Notes: a model not told the origin generated them from the sequence alone. 64,000 nucleotides of DNA from Castor canadensis (GCF_047511655.1 NC_133402.1:67832951-67896950), one strand, 5' to 3'. Positions 24,929 to 36,735 are shown, numbered from the stretch's first letter. Translations and numbers: made by a program.

Positions 24929-25889
24929 GCTTACTTTTATAGTGATGTGATATGTAAAATCTAGACAACATAGAGAAGCAGAAAAAAGAAAATGTCATTT
25001 AAAAGTATCCTGAATCCCTAGATTTCAAAATAACCACTCTTAACATTATAGCGAATCTGTAACCAGGCTTTTTCTGTATGTTTGTGTTGTAAACATGTAT
25101 GTCACAAATAATTTGGATAACAGGATATGTACTGCTCCATTAGCTAATTTTTTACTAACTAACAGACCATGAACAGTCTTCATTTCACTAAATATCCTTC
25201 TGCATTACTTTCAGTGACTCAATTCTGTTTTAGATGTATCACAACTTATTTAGCACACCTCTATTCTGGGGACATCAGAGGTGTTTTCAGTTACACTACC
25301 GAACAGCATGCATACATCCATGCTCGTTACGTAGAAGAATTCCTGGTTGATGAGGGCAAATAATTTGCACAACAGAGTGAAAAACTGAGTCCTGATGTGA
25401 TCACCTTGTCTTCCTAATCTTTGCTAATTTTTTTAAAAAATGTTGCTTTAAATAAACTTTTAAAGTTTATTTGAAAAGTGTTGCTTTAAATAAACTTTTC
25501 TCACTGGAAAGAGTAAAGTTTTTCATGCCCACTAGACCTTGTCCTCCTTCTTCAGTGGGGCCTGATGAACTTTGGCTGGAGGATGATATTCAGAGCTACC
25601 TTTGGTAGATGATCTGAGTGAGTCTGAGGGCAGCCCAGCCCCAGCCTCAGCAGAAGCACAGCTCTGGACGCAGCCCTGACCTTAGCTCTGAGTTCACACC
25701 TCCAGCCACAGTGACTGCGATCCAACCTCACCCACAGGGAACATCCAGAAAGGAATGAGTAAGAAAAGGCCTGTCTGAGTCAATGTTATCAGGACTACAT
25801 TTACTTCAAAACTTCAAATTTTACGTACTAGAAGCAAATTAATCATGAAGATTTCAAGAAGTTTTCCATTTTTAAAAAAAATGTATTAG
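24929..25889. repeat. Noncoding DNA with 38-bp local duplication
   Basis: A perfect 21-bp direct repeat (unit begins TGTTGCTTTAAATAAAC) lies at 25441-25461 and 25479-25499, 38 bases apart. The middle forms an inverted repeat AAATAAACTT/AAGTTTATTT. Otherwise no gene; 25640-25740 is moderately GC-rich but without splice context. Confidence 0.7.
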
Positions 25890-26460
25890 TACTATATGAT
25901 AGCTATACAGAGGGTTTCATTGTAACATATGGTATATATATATATATACCATACCCAGGTTTGGTTCATCCCTCCATTTTTCTTCCTCCTACTCTATTCC
26001 CTGTCCTAAAGTGATGTCGACAGGTTTCACTGCTCCGTATTCATACACATATAGAAAGTACATCAACACATTCACCCTCCTTTACCCTCTTCATTTACCC
26101 TCTTCATTTACCCTCCCCTCCCAGAATTGCTCTCCCCTCAACATGACCTGTTTTGCATTCCTGTCATTCATTGGTTTAGGGTCTGTTCCTTGTTCAGTGA
26201 GATTTTGCTTTGGTATTTTAACCTGTAAATATATCGTTCTTTAATCAGTCAAACCCTCTCTATTACCATCCCTTACCCTTTCCTCTACCCTGCATTGTTC
26301 ATTTTCAGTGTGTTGTGTCTTGTCCTATAAGTGTGATGTATTTCAGTGTTATCCACTCACTATCATTCTTTTCTTCTTTTCTCCTCCCTTAGTCTCCTCT
26401 AAAATTTTCTGTGTGTAATTATATGCATGTATGATAATGTCTGTATTTGCATTTTGTCCC
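25890..26460 (-). mobile_element. L1 3' UTR fragment of a different subfamily (antisense)
   Basis: 'gctatacagagggtttcattgtaacat', 'ggttcatccctccatttttcttcc', 'gatgtcgacaggtttcac' and 'agaaagtacatcaac' match the antisense 3' UTR at 490-700, but the far part (26120-26460) differs from the other copies, so it is a different or older subfamily. It lacks the terminal 3' end. A (TA)n run lies at 25932-25948 and a 13-base unit ACCCTCTTCATTT is duplicated near 26088-26113. Confidence 0.75.
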
Positions 26461-27915
26461 TTTTTAAGAAGCATCAACAAGTCAACCTCTGTGACCATCA
26501 GGCAAAACTGACGGCTTCTCACCAAAAATAATTGTCATTCTTTAAACATTCGTGAAGTTTTTACATACACTCACTTCCTTAGCCCTGGCAAAAGTACAGG
26601 GAACATTATTACATTATTACCCCATATGCCAAAACCCAAACAGCCAGGTAAACTTGTGTGTCTAGGACTAGCAAGCTGCAAAGCTGGCCTTCAATCTGTG
26701 TCCCCAGTCACAGCTGTAAGGTGCACCTCTTTACACAGGACCAAGTGGCATTATAGAGGTTATGTGTACTTTATCTTTTACCCAAAATGCTTGGAACCAG
26801 AAATAAGGACTTTTCTCATATTTTGGAATACTTTCATACACATAAGCTATCTTGGGGCAGAGACTCAAGTCTGAACAGGGTATTCAGTTATACTTCATAT
26901 ATAACTTACAGGCAGAATATAATTCTGGACAGCACTTTCAATAATTTCATGCTTGAAACAAAGTTATACGGTGTGGAATTTTCCACTTAGGGAGTCATGT
27001 TGGCACTCGTAAAGTATCCCACGTCACAGTATTTCAGATTCCAGGTTTTCAGACTGATAAATGGAAGAAATCTAGAAAAGCCCACAGCTGAAACCATACC
27101 ATCATTTAGCCAATTAATTCCTCACAATAATAATGATGCTATTCATTTCTTGGAGATATTTTCTTGTCATCTGCTTGCTTCTGATGACATACTATCCCCA
27201 GGAATAAGCCCTGACCCTCTGAGGGCAGAAATGCCGGAAGAAACTTCCAGTTCTCAAAATGGCAATCATTTCTCAAACTAAGTAGAAATTTAGTACAGGA
27301 GTGACAATGGCTAAGGACCTACAGCACTAAATACATTTCAAAAATAGAAAGCTCTCTCTCTCCTGGTGCTTCCCGCAGCCTGTGTTCTTATGTAAGAGGA
27401 GGGAAAGTAAATTCATGCCATCAGCCCAGGCCCTGGGCTGATCTGTATTGTGAATGGGGAAGCATGGGGTGGGGGGAAAAAGCAAAAAGATCTGAGTCTT
27501 AAATCACAAGAGCATTTCCTACTTCTATTCACAGACACTGGGTTTTGGTTCTCACCCACTTCTGGCTTTTGTAGAAAGATGAGAATTGGTTCCAAATCTG
27601 TGATGCTCTGTGATGTCTCTTAGAGGGTGCAACTTCAAAACCGAGCAAACAAATACATGAATGCCTTCAAGAACTTTGTGCAGAAGAGCTAGACACTGTG
27701 CATGGAGCCCAGCACTCCCATGCCACCCTCCCCAGGCCACTCCTGCAAGGGAGGAAAAACAGCTACTTCTATCTCTAGCCCCCATCACCTAGCACAACAC
27801 CAAATACAGAGGTCAGTTTTCATTTGCTAAGTAACACAAGAGAGACAAGTGAAAGCTGTGTTCACAGGAAGGTGTTGCATAAAACAAAAGTCAATATTAT
27901 TAGAGTCTTTATTAG
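26461..27915. other. Unassigned noncoding DNA
   Basis: No gene recognised. Open frames of 60-94 codons at 26626-27281 lack motifs or matching splice sites. A (CT)n-like run is at about 27350-27362. Confidence 0.45.
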
Positions 27916-27916
27916 C

Positions 27917-28211
27917 TTTTCGGTTTTGATGTCATTGGGGTTTGAACCTACATCCTCACACTTGAGCCACACTCCAGCCCTTTATGCTTTAGTTATTTTT
28001 CAGGTAAAATTTCCCCCTTTTTCCCCCCTCCAATGGCCTGAGACTGTGATCCGCCTTCCTAGACCTCTCAAGCATGAAGCACCATCCCAGTCTTGTTCTT
28101 TAAGACAGGGTCTTCTTAACTTTTTTGCTTGGACTGTCCTCAAACCACAATCCTCTAATCTCTGCCTCCCAAGTAGCTGGACTTATAGGCATGAGCCACC
28201 ATGCCAGGCCC
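27917..28211 (-). mobile_element. B1-ID dimeric SINE (antisense)
   Basis: The left part ('cattggggtttgaacctac', 'cacttgagccac', 'tccagccc') is the reversed tRNA-like tail. The right part ('gacagggtcttc', 'aaaccacaatcctctaatctctgcctcccaagtagctgg', 'ataggcatgagccaccatgccaggcc') is the reversed B1 head. The middle (28000-28090) is poorly conserved. The 150-codon open frame across it is a SINE-derived chance frame. Confidence 0.85.
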
Positions 28212-28794
28212 TTACGTGTAAGTTCCTGACTTTAGTAGAAAGTGGATGCCATGTCCAAGAATTGTTTTCTGCTTGAAACAGGACACATTAAGGTCTGGAA
28301 ATCAAACTGAACGGCAAGGAAGATGCTCACATTCCCACAAAATGTCCCAGAAATCTCCTATACCTTCACCCTTTCCCTTTTACACCCTCTTCTCCTGACC
28401 TACCATCTCCAAAGGGTTCCTACCCCACGCCCTGAGCACTCCTTCTGAGTGCCATTCATCTCTTTCCCCGCTTCTCTTCTGGGCCCCTTCCCTGTTTCAC
28501 TGCTTCTTTGACATTCTCTCTTCTTATTCTTCCCCTTCTTTACTTACAGTGTCTTAAATTTTAAATATAGGACAAAGTGTCTCCCTAACTCCATGCCACT
28601 CTGTCTTCACTGTCAAACTTCCTGGGATGACCTTGTCTGCAGCCCCTTCTCTGCCCAGGAACTCCTACTGCACACCTCATCTTCTGATTCCTGTACCACA
28701 CTTCTGATCGAATTTCTGGTCCTGAAAATAAACACAAATGATGTAAAGCCACTGAAATCCACAAATGCCTTTTCCAGACAGCTAAGCTAAAAGC
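28212..28794. other. Unassigned C/T-rich noncoding DNA
   Basis: A pyrimidine-rich stretch (28360-28560) with no gene. It ends in a 14-base perfect inverted repeat at 28795-28808 and 28820-28833 that abuts the next L1. Confidence 0.45.
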
Positions 28795-28831
28795 AATGCA
28801 TTTGTTTTTCCACCAAAAGAAAACAAATGCA

Positions 28832-30034
28832 TTTTTGGCCATTTGAATTTCTTCCTTTGAGAAAGTTCTGTTTAGCTCACTTGCCCATTTCTTTATTGGT
28901 TCATTAATTTTGGGAGAATTTAGTTTTTTGAGTTCCCTATAAACATATAGGTTATCAGTCCTTTGTCTGATGTACAGCTGACAAATATTTTCTCCCACTC
29001 TGTGGGTGGAAAAAACACATGAAAAAATGCTCACCATTTCTAGCAATAAAGGAAATGCAAATTAAAACCACACTAAGATTCCACCTCACCCCTGTTAGAA
29101 TAGCCATCATCAGCAACACCACCACCAACAGGTGTTGGTGAGGATGCAGGGAAAAAGGAACCCTCTTACACTGCTGGTGGGAATGTAAACTAGTACAACC
29201 ACTCTGGAAAAAAATTTGGAGGCTACTTAAAAAGCTAGACATTGATCTACCATTTGATCCAGCAATACCACTCTTGGGGATATACCCAAAAGACTGTGAC
29301 ACAGGTTACTCCAGAGGCACCTGCACACCCATGTTTATTGCAGCACTATTCACAATAGCCAAGTTATGGAAACAGCCAAGATGCCCCACCACTGACGAAT
29401 GGATTAAGAAAATGTGGTATCTATACACAATGAAGAACGAAATGTTATCATTCGCTGGTAAATGGATGGAATTGGAGAACATCATTCTGAGTGAGGTTAG
29501 CCTGGCCCAAAAGACCAAAAATCGTATGTTCTCCCTCATATGCGGACATTAGATCAAGGGCAAACACAACAATAGGATTAGACTATGAACACATGATAAA
29601 AGCGAGAGCACACAAGGGAGGGGTGAGGATAGGTAAGACACCTAAAAAACTAGATAGCATTTGTTGCCCTTAACGCAGAGAAACTCAAGCAGATACCTTA
29701 AAAGCAGCTGAGGCCAATAGGAGAAGGGGACCAGGAACTAGAGAAAAGGTTAGATTAAAAAGAATTAACCTAGAAGGTAACACACACGCACAGGAAATCA
29801 ATGTGAGTCAATGCCCTGTATAGCTATCCTTATCTCAACCAGCAAAAACCCTTGTTCCTTCCTATTATTGCTTATACTCTCTCTTCAAAAAAATTAGAGA
29901 TAAGGGCAGAATATTTTCTGCCAGGTAGTGAGGGGTAAGGTGGGTAAGGGAGGAGGCGGGGAGGGCGCGGGGAAGGGGGGAGAAATGACCCAAACATTGT
30001 ATGCACATATGAATAAAATAAAAATTAAAAAAAA
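28832..30034 (+). mobile_element. L1 with 5' inversion (twin-primed)
   Basis: From about 29010 to 30034 the L1 is in plus orientation: ORF2 C-terminus (MFIAALFTIAKLWKQPR at about 29330, then MELENIILSEVSLAQ, then MFSLICGH), 3' UTR with a G-rich tract at 29938-29980, and an A-rich end. From 28832 to about 29009 the sequence is L1 ORF2 in minus orientation (frame [16 protein letters not shown]...[11 protein letters not shown]...IQMAKN). The inverted piece ends exactly where the forward piece begins in element order. TSD AAAACAAATGCA is at 28820-28831 and 30032-30043. Confidence 0.92.
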
Positions 30035-30043
30035 ACAAATGCA

Positions 30044-31335
30044 GTAAATCTCTTTAAGCCCCCCACCCCACCTGCAAGAGGCCCAAAGCTCCCCCAATCA
30101 CAATGGAAGCTCTGAGGCCTCAGCACAAGGTCCTTGAAAGGTAAACCTGACCAGGTGTTCTTCCTACCCAGCTGGATGCTGTAAATTGTCTCTGTTCTGT
30201 CTTGACATTGTTTCCAGTCGTGATTTCATTTACATGGGTAATTTCTTTGTTACTTCTGGCCTAATCAACAGTCATTTCTGTCTGTACTCTAAACCACTCT
30301 GCACGTTAGGCCCCTCCCCACTCAAAAGTGCCAGTGTTTCTCCAAGAATCAAATTAAATTCAAACTCCTGCTCCAACTCTGAACTCCACATTAGTGCTGA
30401 CTTTGTCTTTCTACTTCTTTGTACTATGTCCTCCTCAAGCACCTGATGCCAGACACTCTGGAGTCTTGGCTCTGACTCTTACAAACTCCAAAGCTTCAGG
30501 GAACTTGCCTAACTTTTCTACGTCCACTTTCTCATCTGGGTATAATACTGCATTTTTAAATATAGGTTTGTCGTGATGGTTCTTTAGGGTAACAGAGATG
30601 AACGGTGTCCAATAAAGAATAACTCATTATTACCTTTCATATGTTCTAGAAAATTCTAGTAACTCCATCTTCCTCTACACTTGACACTTTTTTGCCATAT
30701 ACTGTTCCCTTGGTCCCCAGTTCAAATATCACAGCAATCTTTGAAGATGCAGTCAAATTACATTTCTCCTATGGACTCAAAGTCAGTCCTACATCACAAT
30801 GACTTGTTTGCATTTGTGGGCGTTCTTATCATTTTGCAGGCACCCTAGAAATGCAGTGAACTGTTAAGCCAGGACCCTAACCCAGAGGCACAGTCTTCTG
30901 GAGAAAAAGAGGTGCTGTGTCCTTCTGAGATGACTCAGGGACCGTGTCTTCTCATCTCTGCCTTGTGATCAAGTCCTCCCACAAAACCAGGTGCTTGCCA
31001 CGTGCCTGGTTACATTTGGGTAAATTGGCATGTCTAATTTTATGAGAATTCAAAAGAATATGTCGTTTTGAACATACAGCATGTTGTCAAAAACAAGTCT
31101 TGGTTTGTTTCAGTATGTTTTGGTGAATAACTAATTTGTTATGTTTGTGACCTGCCTGCCATGTTGGCCAGCACAGGTGCCGTTAGCCCGTACAGAGAAG
31201 GGCAGGAAAGATGACCACTGAGCACCCCTGCTTTCTTCAGAAACTTGGCAATAAGAAACAAAAGTCAAACACGTATGTCTTTGCTTATCTACACAAATTT
31301 CACATTTTGCTTTTTTAAACAGTTTTATCGATATT
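30044..31335. other. Unassigned noncoding DNA
   Basis: No gene or repeat recognised. Open frames of 60-86 codons (30186-30576) lack coding signatures. Confidence 0.45.
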
Positions 31336-31339
31336 TTGT

Positions 31340-33400
31340 CTACATTCCACACAATTTACCCATTTAAAGTATATAGCTCAATAGTTTTTGGTATGTTTGC
31401 AAAGTTACACAACCAACACCACAATCAGGTTTACATTTTGTCACCCTAAAAATAAACCCTGAACTCATTAGCAGTCAGTACCATTTCCTCCTACCATTTC
31501 GTCCTCAACCATAAGCAACCAAAATTCTCTGCAGTGTGCCTTCCCTGGACTTTTCAAATAAATAGAACCATCTTTTGTGCCTCTTCTTTCCCTTAAGATC
31601 ATCCACATTGTAACATGCATTGTATTGTTTGCATGGCCAATAGTACAATGGGTATGGATACATCCCATTTTGTCTATCCATTACTCATTTGGTGGATATT
31701 CTGGTTGTTTCTGCTTTGAATGAGGTCGCTATGAATTTTCCTGTCTATGATTCTGTGTGGGCTTATGCTTTCATTTCTCATGCATGTATACCTAAGAGTG
31801 GAATGGTAACTCTGTATGTCTAACATTTTGAGGAATTGCCAGAAGGGAATTCCAAAATTCCCTTCCAAAATTCCAAAATGGCTGCATCATTTTCCATTCC
31901 GATCAGCACCATATGTGGGCTTTGATCTCTCCTGGCCAGTGTTTGTCATTATCTGACTTTTGGATTACAGCTGTCCTAAGAATATGAAGTCATATCTCTT
32001 TGTGGGTTTCATTTGCATTTCCCTGATGGTGGAGTATGTGCCCATTCTGAATGTAAGATCTCATCAGGTAACAATCTGCAAGTATCATCTCTTGTCATCC
32101 ACGGACACACAGAAACTTTTAACCTTGACCAAACCTAATAAACATACTTTCCTTGTGTGGCATGCTTCTGGAATCTCCAAAAAGCCTTGCTTAACGGGTT
32201 AACCGAGGTCACTAAAATTTATTCCTATGCCATTCAGAGGTCATAACTGTAGATATTATCTTTAGGGCTATGATACATTTTGAGTTAATTTTTGAGTGTG
32301 TTGTTGTAAGAGATTCAACCTCATTCTTCTGCATGTGGGTGGACAGTTGTACCAATACCATTTTTGTCTTATTTCCCCATTGAATTGTCTTGATTTAATT
32401 TGTGGAATCAATTCTAGTCCGTTAATCTTTATTTCTATCCATGTGCTCATACTACACTACCTTGGTTATTGTAGCTTTGTAGTAAATTTTGAAATTAGGA
32501 AATATCTTTGTTCTTTTCCAGAATCCATTTGACTATTCTGAGTTACTTGCATGACCATATGAATTTTCTGCAAAAAAAAGAAAAGCTTGCTGGGATTTTG
32601 ACATGGAGTGTGCTTAATTCATAGATCATTAGGGACTAAAAGCCATTTTTATAATATTAAATATTTCAATCTGTAAACATAGTGCCTCATTCCATTTATT
32701 TAAATTAACTCAATTCAACAGTGGTTTTGGTTTGAGTGGTTCCAGTTTTATACCTCATTTTTTTTTCCAGTTCTGGGAATTGAACCTAGGTCCTCAGGTG
32801 TGCCTGGCATGTGCTCTATAACTGAGCTGTGCCCTAGCCTCTGTACTTTCTTTGTTAAATTTATTTCTACATGTTTTCACTCAACACCAAGTGTGATGTT
32901 AGTAGCTATTTCACAGGTGAACTTTCAATTTGAAGATGCTCCTTTATTCTTAGTTTGCTCAGTGCTTTCATCATTAAATCGCGATGGATTTGTTCAATGC
33001 CTTTCCTTTAGGTTACTGACATGATCACATGCAGTCTCTCCGGGAGACAGCAGGTGGACCATGTTCCCATCCTGTTCTATTGGTATGGTGTGATCACATA
33101 TCTGATTTTTGGTAAACTAATCTGGCTTTCCTAGGATAAATCTCATTTGCCCTTGGTGTTCCATTCTTTTCAGATGTTACTGGATTATAATTGCTAAGAC
33201 TTTTACCTGTGTTCGTAAATGATAATGGTCTCTTGTTTGCTTGTGGTGTCTTTACCTGATTTGGGTATCAGAGTAACACAGGCTTCAGAGCATAAGATGG
33301 GAATGCTGCTTACACTTGTACTTTTTCAGAGTTTGTGAAAAATTGATATTAGTATCAGACATTTGGTGATATTTGATTGTATTTCTTAAAATTAATCTAT
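31340..33400 (-). mobile_element. Ancient L1M, antisense, split by an ID element
   Basis: The plus strand reads as antisense old L1: 'caaagttacacaaccaacaccacaatcagg', 'cagtcagtaccatttcc', 'ttttgtctatccattactcatttggtgg', 'gaggaattgccagaaggg', 'aaatggctgcatcattttccattcc', 'gtttcatttgcatttccctgatgg', then ORF2 sequence such as 'ggttattgtagctttgtag', 'gatgttactggattat' and 'cctgatttgggtatcag'. It is continuous on both sides of the ID insert at 32758-32845. Heavily mutated, noncoding, and older than the lineage L1s. Confidence 0.8.
32758..32845 (-). mobile_element. ID-type SINE (antisense)
   Basis: 'ttttttttccagttctgggaattgaacctaggtcctcagg', 'gcctggcatgtgctctataactgagctgtgccctagcc' is the reverse complement of a classic rodent ID/BC1-like tRNA-Ala-related SINE, with its poly-A as T-rich DNA at 32758-32767. 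It interrupts the L1M. Confidence 0.8.
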
Positions 33401-33620
33401 GTGGCCTATGATCCACAACAGATTTGTCAAATCTTGATCTACTCACTGAAAAGACAAGGAAGTTCCCTAATTTGTCCTTAAAACTTTTCCAAGTTTAAAA
33501 AAAAAAAAAAAGTGGAGGAAGCTCAATGTCCACAGAACCTAGCGCTGAGGGCCCCTCTCTTTGTCCCTGGTCGCGCGCCAGCAGATGAGCGGATGGGATC
33601 CGCGGGTGACAGGGACCGCG

Positions 33621-33727
33621 GTGACATCAGAGCGCGGAGGGGGCTGGGCCCGGGCGGGCGGGGGAGGAACGGAGCCCAGCCTCGTCCTGGGCTCGGAACC
33701 GCGGACGGCCCCGCCCCGGGCTATAAA
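33621..33727 (+). promoter_or_regulatory. Core promoter: CRE-like site, GC box, TATA-like box
   Basis: TGACATCA at 33622-33629 is a CRE/ATF-like octamer. CCCCGCCCC at 33709-33717 is an Sp1-type GC box. CTATAAA at 33721-33727 is a TATA-like box just before a splice-donor-bearing exon. A TATA box 25-30 bases upstream of the start would place transcription initiation near 33750-33758 on the plus strand. A TATA box in a CpG island suggests a regulated rather than purely housekeeping gene. The start is inferred, not observed. Confidence 0.6.
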
Positions 33728-33751
33728 CGCGGGCGGCCGTGGTCCAGCGCT

Positions 33752-33792
33752 GCGGCCGGGCGGGCGGCGGATGCGCACGCCGAGAGGACTCG
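33752..33792 (+). other. Putative exon 1 of an unidentified gene
   Basis: The exon would start about 25-30 bases after the TATA-like box and end at 33792, where GTGAGT (33793-33798) is a perfect splice-donor core after CTCG. It includes ATGCGCACGCC at 33771, whose ATG is in weak context (C at -3, C at +4) and probably opens a short upstream reading frame. The TGCGCACGC word is NRF1-like. I do not recognise the gene. Confidence reflects the strong promoter and donor; the exact 5' edge is inferred. Confidence 0.5.
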
Positions 33793-34075
33793 GTGAGTGC
33801 GGGGACCTGGGACAGGGGCGGGGGACCGACCGGAGACATGGGACCGGGACTGGGGACAGGGAACAGGAACGCGGGCGCGCGGCCACCTCTTCCCGGCCAG
33901 CGCCGCCTTCCAGCTGCCCAAACCAGGTCCAGCTGCCAGGACCGCCGGCGACCCCGCGGGCTTGCTGGCAGCCTGGTCCCGAATCCCCTGTCCCTGTGAC
34001 CACAAGCTCTCGGAAATCTGCAGAAACCTCAGCGCGCAAACTTTCTTCTCGCGCTCCCAGATCTCTCGTCTTGTC

Positions 34076-36735
34076 GCTGTGAATGAAGGTCACGCCTGTG
34101 GGACCCCCGAGGTACCAGGAAAGCTGCGCTGCTTTGGGGGTCAAGTTAAGCGTGTCCTTCTCCCCACCTCCACATTCCGCTTCCCTGGCAATGTCCCAGA
34201 CCTGATGTCTCCTTTCCCCATCTCCCTGCAAACCCTACCCTCGGCAGGGGACAGACACAGTCCCAGCCTGGGCCAGACTCTCCCACTGCGGGTATCCTCA
34301 GGTGCGCTTTCAGTCACCGGGCAGGGAGGAAAGACACAGGGTCCCTGCCCATCCCCACTGCCCAGGCCCTTGCACTTGTGTCGGTGAGGCAGGATTTTAA
34401 CAAAGGTCTGTTTCCATTTCTGAACAGAGCCTGGTGCAGACCCCCCACCCCCAATCACACACACCAAGTCTCTGTCCAGGTCCCCATTTCCAGGTCTTTT
34501 CCATGTTCACCTCAGCCTCTCCAGTGCCAGCCTGCTAGGGGCTCCAGAAGACTTCAGCAAATCTTCCCAAGGCCTTTTCTGCCCCTTGTCTTTGGTCTTA
34601 GAGACAGGGCTATTGCCTGCCCTCTGGGGCCTCATAACTGTTTACTAATGGCCTCATTAAGTATGGAAACCCAGCACCAGCCCTCGGGAGCTTTTCTCCT
34701 CAGGAAAGTTTGGGTGCGTACTGTCCCTTGGGGTCACATTTGGAAACTGACTACATTAACTTCCTGCCTCGTTCTGGGAAGAGAAAGTAACCCCGAAGGA
34801 GGCAAAAGCCCACACCCTGCTGCTCTGGGCTCTAACTGTTGAGCAACTTGTGTCTCCGCTTGAAGGTGCTTGCATCTCTTGGTCATTGCCACCTGAGGGT
34901 CCTGGGGCCACAGGTGTTTATTCCCCTTGAGGGAAGCTTTCACCCCCCTTACAGTCCTCTCCAAAAATGATACTCAGAGGGGCTGAGTGGTAGAGTGTTT
35001 TCTGTGCATTACCTTGGGTTAAAAACTAACAAAATCATCCACTATACTTATCTGATCTGCTGTGGTGTTTCCCTTGCTACATAAGTGCACGGGGACAGTC
35101 TCTCCTTGGCTGTGAATAATTCCCTGGTGATGTCCTGGGACCCTCCTCTCCCTCTCCACCACCTTTCCTGGCAGCAGGGTAGGGCAGGGAGGCACAGGGA
35201 GAAGGGAATGGAGACTCCCACTTAACTAGCTGTGTGACACTAAGTGTTGTTTTTTTTTACACCCCCTAAATTTTCTCCAGTGATAAAAAAAATCCTTGGT
35301 TCCTTTTGCTTCTTAGTTATTGCTTTAAAAGTTGAAGTATGAAATAATTGCCATGTTTTGAGTCTTCAAAGCTGCCTACCTCCCCTGTTATCTGCTCTGC
35401 ACACACATTAAATTTCCTAGGATTGAGAGCTCCAAGTGTCCGTCCCCAAATGATGGTTGTCTGTAAAAGTTTCAGGAGTGGCCCCAAGTTGCTAGGTCTC
35501 CACATTTGCTGAGATTGCATGACCGTTAGTTTCAAGTCTGTTATTACTCTGACTCCTCCTTTTCCCCCTGACTTCATTGTGCTTTGTTTCCATCCATGAG
35601 TCTTTGACTTCTGGTTCTGCTCTTCTCTGACCTCACACTGAGCTAACTGTGCCATCAGCCACCTGAGAAGAAAGTGGATTTTCTTCCTCTGGGAAGCACT
35701 TGTCAACCCTGAGATTTCCAGACTGCTTCTCAGTCACCATCACTGTGGTGTGGCAATACTCCCTGGTCCATGGCACCTTAAGCTTAAATCTTTCCCCGCT
35801 CTCTGCCTTAGCCTGGGTCAGTGTTCAAAGAAGGACAATTTTGTTCACAGTTTTTGGTTTTCTTGTCTTCTTTCTAGTATGGAGTCAGAATTGTGTCAGT
35901 ATGTAGATATAATTTTGTTTTGATTTTTGCTACTGCTGCTGCTACTTACTACTTTATTGTTGCTATGACTAATTAATAGTAATGAGTAATTTGGCTTATG
36001 CTAGAGGAAAAGTAAGGAAAGAAAAGTTGAATCTGCTGCTTACCCAAAGCCCAAATAAGATACTTAGCTGAGAAGGAATTTTTTAAATGCATGATCTGTG
36101 TCTCCTGTATACTGCACAATGCACATTTCAAACAGGTAACTGAGAGGTGATGTATTTTGCTTTCAAACTTATTACAAGGACAAAGGTAGAGATCCATCCA
36201 ATTTAACGTGTTTTGGCAGCCTAATAAAAACCCCTGCTCTTATCCCCCACACTTACTAGTTTAGCTGGTCTCTCCCTGCTCATCCGTGACTGGGGAATGC
36301 CAATGCAAAATAGGCCAGTAAATCAAGAATTTTGTTTGGAAGTTTAAGTCCAAGTGTATAAAAACTAAAAAGCTGTCTTGATGGCATACTATGGCAGTAA
36401 GCAAATTTGAAGCAGGCACTCCACAAGTACAACAAAATATCCAGGTCTAGGTTGCAAACAGTTCTTCCCCATGTTGTCTAGCCAGTGGGCCATGTTGCCT
36501 TTTGGAAGTGCCACCATTGGAAAATGCTGTCTTATTTCTTCAAAATAGTTCTAAGGGCTCTCTTTTAAAAATCACATGACATCATTGGATTACACGACTG
36601 GTGTTTCATTTCACATAAGTGTTGATGAAAGCAGTATGCTAAATCTCTGATAAGCAAAAGCAAATTTTGTTCAATTTTATCATTAATTTAGCTATCACTT
36701 TACAGCTCCTATTTTAGCCATATTAATTTTACCTT
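34076..36735. other. Inferred intron 1, first part
   Basis: GC-moderate DNA fading from the CpG island. A diverged ID-like tRNA fragment is at about 34977-35025 ('ggggctgagtggtagagtgttttctgtgcat'). No exon could be supported; the 154-codon frame at 34378-34842 has no motif and no matching splice sites. Confidence 0.4.

Larger units (their letters stand above)
33541..34075. promoter_or_regulatory. CpG island
   Basis: The density of CG dinucleotides and GC content rise abruptly just after a poly-A run at 33495-33511 and fall again by about 34090, in contrast with the CpG-poor surroundings. This is the only CpG island in the window and the normal mark of a mammalian promoter active in the germ line or early embryo. 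Long open frames here (up to 230 codons, minus strand) are expected from GC-rich DNA and are not taken as genes. Confidence 0.9.

Noticed and set aside
27824-28276. 150-codon plus-strand open frame
   Set aside because: It runs through an antisense B1-ID SINE and has no independent coding evidence.
33539-34231. 230-codon minus-strand open frame
   Set aside because: It lies wholly over the CpG island, where stop codons are rare by composition. All frames there are open for long stretches, and the protein is low-complexity Pro/Arg/Gly-rich without a domain.
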